A stretch of 34,555 nt of DNA, taken from positions 1 to 34,555 of the forward strand of contig CADANX010000014.1 in NCBI GenBank assembly GCA_902789425.1. Direction: 5' to 3'. A program made the translations under genes and the position numbers. This document shows, one piece after another, positions 30,599 to 34,555 of this stretch; the first letter of the stretch is position 1, and each line of letters opens with the position of its first letter. Below the pieces are notes generated by a model. It searched no databases. It was given only the letters and a program-made list of their open reading frames with translations, and was not told where the DNA came from. Source of the stretch: an uncultured Erysipelotrichaceae bacterium (GTDB lineage: Bacteria > Bacillota_I > Bacilli_A > RF39 > UBA660).

Positions 30599-31405
30599 AT
30601 GGATATTATAAAGGGGATTTTAACATTTCTAATTAGTTTTACACTTGTAATATTAATAAGTGCTTTAACTCTTAGAAATACACTTGAAAAAGTACAAAGT
30701 AAACTATTACTTGAGGTATCAAAACAATTAGTATTATCAAATGATAATAATTATTCATCAGAAGAATTACAAAAAATAAATAAGTTAAATGAACTTGAGG
30801 GAGCAAATGAAGTTATTAGTGCAGTATTAAATGATTACATTAATTATGTTGATAACAATTCACAAATAAGTGAAGAAACAATTGATACAATTATTGATTT
30901 TTGTGTTAATAATGTAACAGTACTTGAAGAAATATCAGGAGAACAACTAGATATTAATGAAATAAGATCATCATCTGCAAGAGAAAATTTAAGAAATACT
31001 CTTACCGAAGCTTATGATAATATAAAAGTAGAAAGTGATTCACCAGTAAAAACTGTTGTTGATATTTATGCAAAAGTTCTTTCAAATAGTTTTAGAAATA
31101 TATTATTAGTTTCTATAATTGTATTATTCTCATTAATGATACTAGTAAGTTTTTCACCATATAAATGGCTTAGACCTGCAGGTATAACTGTTTTATCAGC
31201 TGGTGTAACTGTATTATTAAATTCTGGATTATTATATTTCTTATTAGTTGCTGCAAGACAAGGTGCTAATATGAATATTGATATAGATTTAAGTCAATTA
31301 CTAGTTTATGGAATAATAGAATTTATAGTGGGTGTTTGTGTATTAATTATTTTCTCTATTATTGACAATAATCACAATAAAAAAGTAAACCAAATAGCAT
31401 ATTAA
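30599..31405 (+). CDS. Integral membrane protein of unknown function (268 aa)
   Basis: Four predicted membrane helices: one at the N-terminus (about 5-25), then, after a soluble helical region of about 130 residues outside the membrane, three near the C-terminus (about 168-187, 195-217, 232-252). I recognise no family. The paired hydrophobic ends around a large soluble domain recall general membrane sensor or stress proteins, without any motif to support that. GAGGTGAT precedes the ATG and a UUCG-tetraloop terminator follows. Confidence 0.8.
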   Translation: MDIIKGILTFLISFTLVILISALTLRNTLEKVQSKLLLEVSKQLVLSNDNNYSSEELQKINKLNELEGANEVISAVLNDYINYVDNNSQISEETIDTIIDFCVNNVTVLEEISGEQLDINEIRSSSARENLRNTLTEAYDNIKVESDSPVKTVVDIYAKVLSNSFRNILLVSIIVLFSLMILVSFSPYKWLRPAGITVLSAGVTVLLNSGLLYFLLVAARQGANMNIDIDLSQLLVYGIIEFIVGVCVLIIFSIIDNNHNKKVNQIAY

Positions 31406-31427
31406 AAGAACTTCGGTTCTTTTTTTA
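31404..31427 (+). terminator. Terminator with UUCG tetraloop
   Basis: AAAAGAAC, loop TTCG, then GTTCTTTTTTT; the extra-stable cUUCGg loop is unusual for the window. Confidence 0.9.
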
Positions 31428-31462
31428 TTATATATGATATAATAAAAATAATGGAGGACTAT

Positions 31463-32947
31463 ATGTATAATAAAGATTCACTTAATTTTCTAAGAGTTAT
31501 TAATGATATTAATAAAGAGATACAGTTTACAAAAATGTTAAATCTAAATAATTTAGTTCTTAAACTTTTTATACGTTACGAAAAACTTGTACCAATACAA
31601 AAGCTTAAAGAATATGTGGCAGAAGATGCAGATAATTATTTAAATTATTTTTCAGAAGTGTATCATGAGATTTCTACGGATTATAATTATAGATCTATTT
31701 ACGCCTTATTGAATACTTATATACAAAATCTTACAAATTATTATTTTTATATTTTTCATGAAGATGCGAGTAAATTTGATCGTTATATAGAAATATCAAG
31801 TGGACGTATGCCAGATAAAAATATTATTAAAGATGAACATATAATTATGGATTATGAAGAGTTACAAAGATCCATGAACGCCTTAAATGAGGCCGTAAGA
31901 AGATATTATGAAATATACCATAATAAAAGATTAATTGCTGATTTTTCTAACAATGAAAAAATGGAATTTAAAATAAAAGAAGCAGAATTATCTCATGTTT
32001 TAGGTTTAAATATGAAAAAAATTGTTTTAGATGATAAATATAGAGAATTATTTCATATTACTGATGCTGAAAAAGAGGTAGTATTAGATACTACTTTTAC
32101 CTTAGATCCAGAAAGAAAGGTTATCGTTGATTTACTTCATAGAATAATTGATTTAAATCCTGATGATATTTATCAATTAGAACATGATAGAATAAAAAAA
32201 TTTAATCAATTTAGTTTTAAATATAAAGAAGAAGAAAAACCAGATGTTTTATTAAGACAATTTTCTAAGGTAAATATGAGAAGTAAAGCTTTTATAGATT
32301 TTAGACCTCTTGAAGAATTGTCATTGGCACTAGATTTTCCAGAGGGTTATGATATGTTTAAAGTTTCTAAAAAAACGAATTCTAAGCATGGTTTATTAAT
32401 TTCAAAAAATTCTTTGTCAAGGATTTTTAGATATTCTTCATTAGTAACTAATATTGATAGAACTAATAATAGACGTTATTTTCAATCTTTATTAATTAAA
32501 CAACCAGATGAATTTGAACAATGGCAAAAAGATGCAATACCTTCAATCACTCTTAAAGTAGAATTAGCACCTGATGATCATTCTGGTGGAGGATCTGTAA
32601 TTTCTGTCTTTTCAACTGAGCAACAATTAAGATTTATTTATGAAGTAATTAATGATTTTAAATATATTAAAATAGAACCTTTAGTGGATTACTTTAAGAA
32701 TATTACAAAAAAAATGGACACAAAAATAAAAGATGTTGATAATTCTCCTTATACAAAAACTAATAATATAAATAATTATGATAATATTTTAAATGTAAAA
32801 AATGATTATTTAACTGATTTAGATAAAAAATATGCACAAAATAATAATAAAGATATATATTTATATAAAGATGTAGAAAGGTTATTAAAACAAGAAAAAG
32901 AACGAAGATTAGAAGAGGAAGAAAAGAAGATAAAAAGAAAGATTTAA
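31463..32947 (+). CDS. Large soluble protein of unknown function, possibly with a PBECR4-like segment
   Basis: Protein of 494 residues with no membrane helix or signal. The N-terminal 150 residues are helical. Around residues 160-200, an F-K-I-K-E-A-E-L-S-H-V-L-G-L stretch resembles the 'H-x-x-H-L-L-G-L' signature of PBECR4-type barnase/EndoU-like domains, though the match is partial. The middle region (about 290-400, HGLLISKNSLSRIFRYS and WQKDAIPSITLKVEL) may be another small domain, and the end is a charged coiled coil (KQEKERRLEEEEKKIKRK). I chose the ATG at 31463, because GGAGG lies just upstream and overlaps the earlier in-frame ATG at 31451. It is followed by an imperfect terminator. 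Function is not established. Confidence 0.75.
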   Translation: MYNKDSLNFLRVINDINKEIQFTKMLNLNNLVLKLFIRYEKLVPIQKLKEYVAEDADNYLNYFSEVYHEISTDYNYRSIYALLNTYIQNLTNYYFYIFHEDASKFDRYIEISSGRMPDKNIIKDEHIIMDYEELQRSMNALNEAVRRYYEIYHNKRLIADFSNNEKMEFKIKEAELSHVLGLNMKKIVLDDKYRELFHITDAEKEVVLDTTFTLDPERKVIVDLLHRIIDLNPDDIYQLEHDRIKKFNQFSFKYKEEEKPDVLLRQFSKVNMRSKAFIDFRPLEELSLALDFPEGYDMFKVSKKTNSKHGLLISKNSLSRIFRYSSLVTNIDRTNNRRYFQSLLIKQPDEFEQWQKDAIPSITLKVELAPDDHSGGGSVISVFSTEQQLRFIYEVINDFKYIKIEPLVDYFKNITKKMDTKIKDVDNSPYTKTNNINNYDNILNVKNDYLTDLDKKYAQNNNKDIYLYKDVERLLKQEKERRLEEEEKKIKRKI

Positions 32948-32963
32948 ATATTTTTCTTTTTTT
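32932..32963 (+). terminator. Probable terminator of the 494-residue gene
   Basis: AAAAGAAA-GAT and AT-ATTTTTCTTTT arms around TTAA with a T-run; imperfect and very AT-rich. Confidence 0.55.
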
Positions 32964-32967
32964 ATGC

Positions 32968-32996
32968 TTGACAAACTATAAAAAAAAGAGTAATAT
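32968..32996 (+). promoter_or_regulatory. Promoter of the sigma-like operon
   Basis: TTGACA (32968-32973), 17-bp spacer, TAATAT (32991-32996), before AAGGAGG. Confidence 0.75.
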
Positions 32997-33026
32997 TGTT
33001 CTCCTGCCTTCAAAAAGGAGGTTACT

Positions 33027-33620
33027 ATGGACTATTTAAATTTGCTTAAATATCAATTTATAAAAGCAAAAGGATATCCAATTTCTTATTTAGATGAAAA
33101 GGATATAAAAGAAGAATTTTTAAACTGGTTATATACACTTAAAAAAAATGTAAATGAATTTAGTAATTATGCAAAGTATTTAGGTTTAGATATATATAAT
33201 TATATAGAATTAGATAAAGGTGTATACGATACAGTAGATAGTAAAACTATAATATCACCACACGCAAATACACTGAAAAAAGAAGATTCAAGATTGTTTA
33301 TGTATCAGGGGGAACCTCTAATTATTAGTGGTTCTAATATAAAAAAAGGACAGGTCGCTGATACATATTTATCTCATAATCCTTATAATTTGGATAACTA
33401 TTCTTCTATATTTTCTCTATGTAAGAATGGTTATAATATTTGTTTTTCAGTTTTTGGAAATAAAAGTGATAAAGATATAAAAGAAAAAATAATATTATTT
33501 AGTGAATTAAAAGATGTTGGTTACAATTTAGCGTGTGAAGACGAAGAATTTGACGGGAATTATTGTCTTGTGCTATACTCTAAAACAAAAAAATTAAGAA
33601 AAGGGGGACTTATATTATGA
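33027..33620 (+). CDS. Protein of unknown function coupled to a sigma-like factor
   Basis: Protein of 197 residues, soluble, with no motif I recognise. Residues 1-60 are helical ([35 protein letters not shown]); the rest looks alpha/beta with two Cys ([11 protein letters not shown]) and ends in the basic [10 protein letters not shown]. It opens an operon with a consensus promoter and AAGGAGG, and its TGA overlaps the ATG of the sigma-like gene (ATGA). This tight coupling suggests that the two products work together, for example as factor and regulator, but nothing in the sequence proves it. Confidence 0.78.
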   Translation: MDYLNLLKYQFIKAKGYPISYLDEKDIKEEFLNWLYTLKKNVNEFSNYAKYLGLDIYNYIELDKGVYDTVDSKTIISPHANTLKKEDSRLFMYQGEPLIISGSNIKKGQVADTYLSHNPYNLDNYSSIFSLCKNGYNICFSVFGNKSDKDIKEKIILFSELKDVGYNLACEDEEFDGNYCLVLYSKTKKLRKGGLIL

Positions 33621-34528
33621 TTATAAAAGAAGTATTATATGATTTAATAAAAGAGAATAAAAAGTTAAATATAAATGAAGCAAAGGAATTATTATTAAAA
33701 GCTAAAGAAACTGAAAACAAAGAAAAACAAAAGAAGTATTTGAATGAAGTTGTATTAGGAACTTTATATTTTTTATATGATCATTTAGATGCAAATGTAC
33801 TAAATATACTTGCTGAAACAGATTATGATATAGAGGATATTATTAGTTCATTTACTGAAGAATGGATTAAGAATATTTATAATTATTCATTACTAAATGT
33901 AGATAGATTTTCAAGATTATTTACTAAGAATTTTTATACAAATCTAGTTTCTAATTTATGTGGTAATGCTTATCCAATAGGTGATTTTACTTGTATTACT
34001 TCTGATGTGTTTTCAAAGATTTTTATTGATTATATGCAGTTAAGAAATAACAATCATGTTGTGTCATTTAATGATTTTAAAGAATTATTAAATAAAAATA
34101 AAATAGTTAGAGATTATTTCTATGAAAATGAAGCTAAGAATTTATATGTATTATTTAATAATATATATGCGTCAATAAAAAAGGATGAATTAGGTGAATG
34201 TAATGTAACTGAAACAAGATTTGATTTTTTAAAACAATTATTAATAAACAATGCTTTAGAAGAAGGTTTAAATGATAATGTTTCTTATGAAATAGATTTT
34301 ATTCATAGAGTAAATATAGAACAAATGCATGATGAATTAAACCAATCTAGATTATCTAAAAAAGAAAAAGAATTAATAAAGGATCGTTATGGACTAAATG
34401 ATGGAAAAGCAAAATCACTTGAAGAAGTAGGAAAGAATTTTAGTGTTACAAGAGAAAGAGTAAGACAGGTCGAAGCAAAGGCATTTAGAAAATTAAGATT
34501 GAGTAATTCTCTTAAAGAATATATTTAA
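33617..34528 (+). CDS. Divergent sigma-70-family factor
   Basis: Protein of 303 residues. The C-terminus is a convincing sigma region 4: [30 protein letters not shown] followed by [18 protein letters not shown] (about 249-295), the helix-turn-helix that reads -35 elements, in the RpoD style. The N-terminal part (about 45-115) keeps the helical rhythm of region 2 ([20 protein letters not shown], then [15 protein letters not shown]) but lacks the usual aromatic melting motif and A-x-x-W-I core. It may therefore be a specialised sigma factor or a transcription regulator built from one. The start overlaps the previous stop (ATGA), with AAGGGGG upstream. Terminator follows directly. Confidence 0.82.
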   Translation: MIIKEVLYDLIKENKKLNINEAKELLLKAKETENKEKQKKYLNEVVLGTLYFLYDHLDANVLNILAETDYDIEDIISSFTEEWIKNIYNYSLLNVDRFSRLFTKNFYTNLVSNLCGNAYPIGDFTCITSDVFSKIFIDYMQLRNNNHVVSFNDFKELLNKNKIVRDYFYENEAKNLYVLFNNIYASIKKDELGECNVTETRFDFLKQLLINNALEEGLNDNVSYEIDFIHRVNIEQMHDELNQSRLSKKEKELIKDRYGLNDGKAKSLEEVGKNFSVTRERVRQVEAKAFRKLRLSNSLKEYI

Positions 34529-34554
34529 AAATGACTAATATTAGTCATTTTTTT
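34527..34554 (+). terminator. Terminator of the sigma-like operon
   Basis: AAAATGACTAAT and ATTAGTCATTTT arms, then T; begins at the stop codon. Confidence 0.85.
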
Positions 34555-34555
34555 A

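Overview
The window is AT-rich, gene-dense DNA from a low-GC Gram-positive bacterium (Bacillota, class Bacilli). The closest fit is an uncultured, small-genome relative of the Mollicutes (RF39- or Erysipelotrichales-like), judged only from gene content and base composition. TGA is used as a stop, for example at 2588-2590 and 33618-33620, so the Mycoplasma code does not apply. Several Bacillus subtilis neighbourhoods survive in fragments: yutH-nfu, spoIVA...hup, recU-ponA, gpsB-rnpB and rodZ-pgsA-recA. A complete-looking spoIVA and a YutH-like kinase-fold gene suggest that the lineage forms spores or did so recently.

Layout. 91-3290: RNase Y, YutH-like protein, Nfu-type Fe-S scaffold (convergent), S1-domain protein. 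3300-6175: three tRNA operons with 12 tRNAs (Val, Tyr, Gln, Lys, Thr / Leu, Ser, fMet / Asp, Phe, Arg, Pro), all with encoded CCA, separated by a single-TM orphan protein and a lipoprotein. 6176-6960: a 26-residue Cys-rich metallothionein-like microgene, a 55-residue microORF and a zinc-ribbon/HTH protein. 6973-8951 (minus): murT-gatD, whose glutaminase catalytic residues appear to be lost. 9045-14315: spoIVA, a DUF1292-like gene, a large acidic coiled-coil protein, HU, a short CCA-adding enzyme and a DnaD-domain protein. 14341-17972 (minus): recU-ponA. 18113-21844: a 30-residue microORF, gpsB, the RNase P RNA, rodZ-like gene, pgsA, recA and a PF06541-type membrane protein. 21876-27332: addB-addA, with addA split by a frameshift. 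27359-29453: T-box leader, 68-residue ORF and gltX. 29525-34528: Nudix hydrolase, a frameshifted PH-like gene, orphan membrane and soluble proteins, and a two-gene operon ending in a divergent sigma-70-like factor.

Functionally the window is mostly housekeeping: RNA turnover and maturation (rny, rnpB, CCA enzyme, tRNAs), translation (gltX), recombination and repair (recA, recU, addAB, dnaD-like), cell wall and division (ponA, gpsB, rodZ, murT-gatD) and lipid synthesis (pgsA). Many genes end inside the stem or loop of their own intrinsic terminator, a compact style that helped to validate the microgenes. The points most worth following are the degenerate GatD/MurT pair, the Cys-rich microprotein with its own terminator, and the divergent sigma factor with its overlapping partner. 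There are no insertion sequences, CRISPR arrays or prophage blocks.
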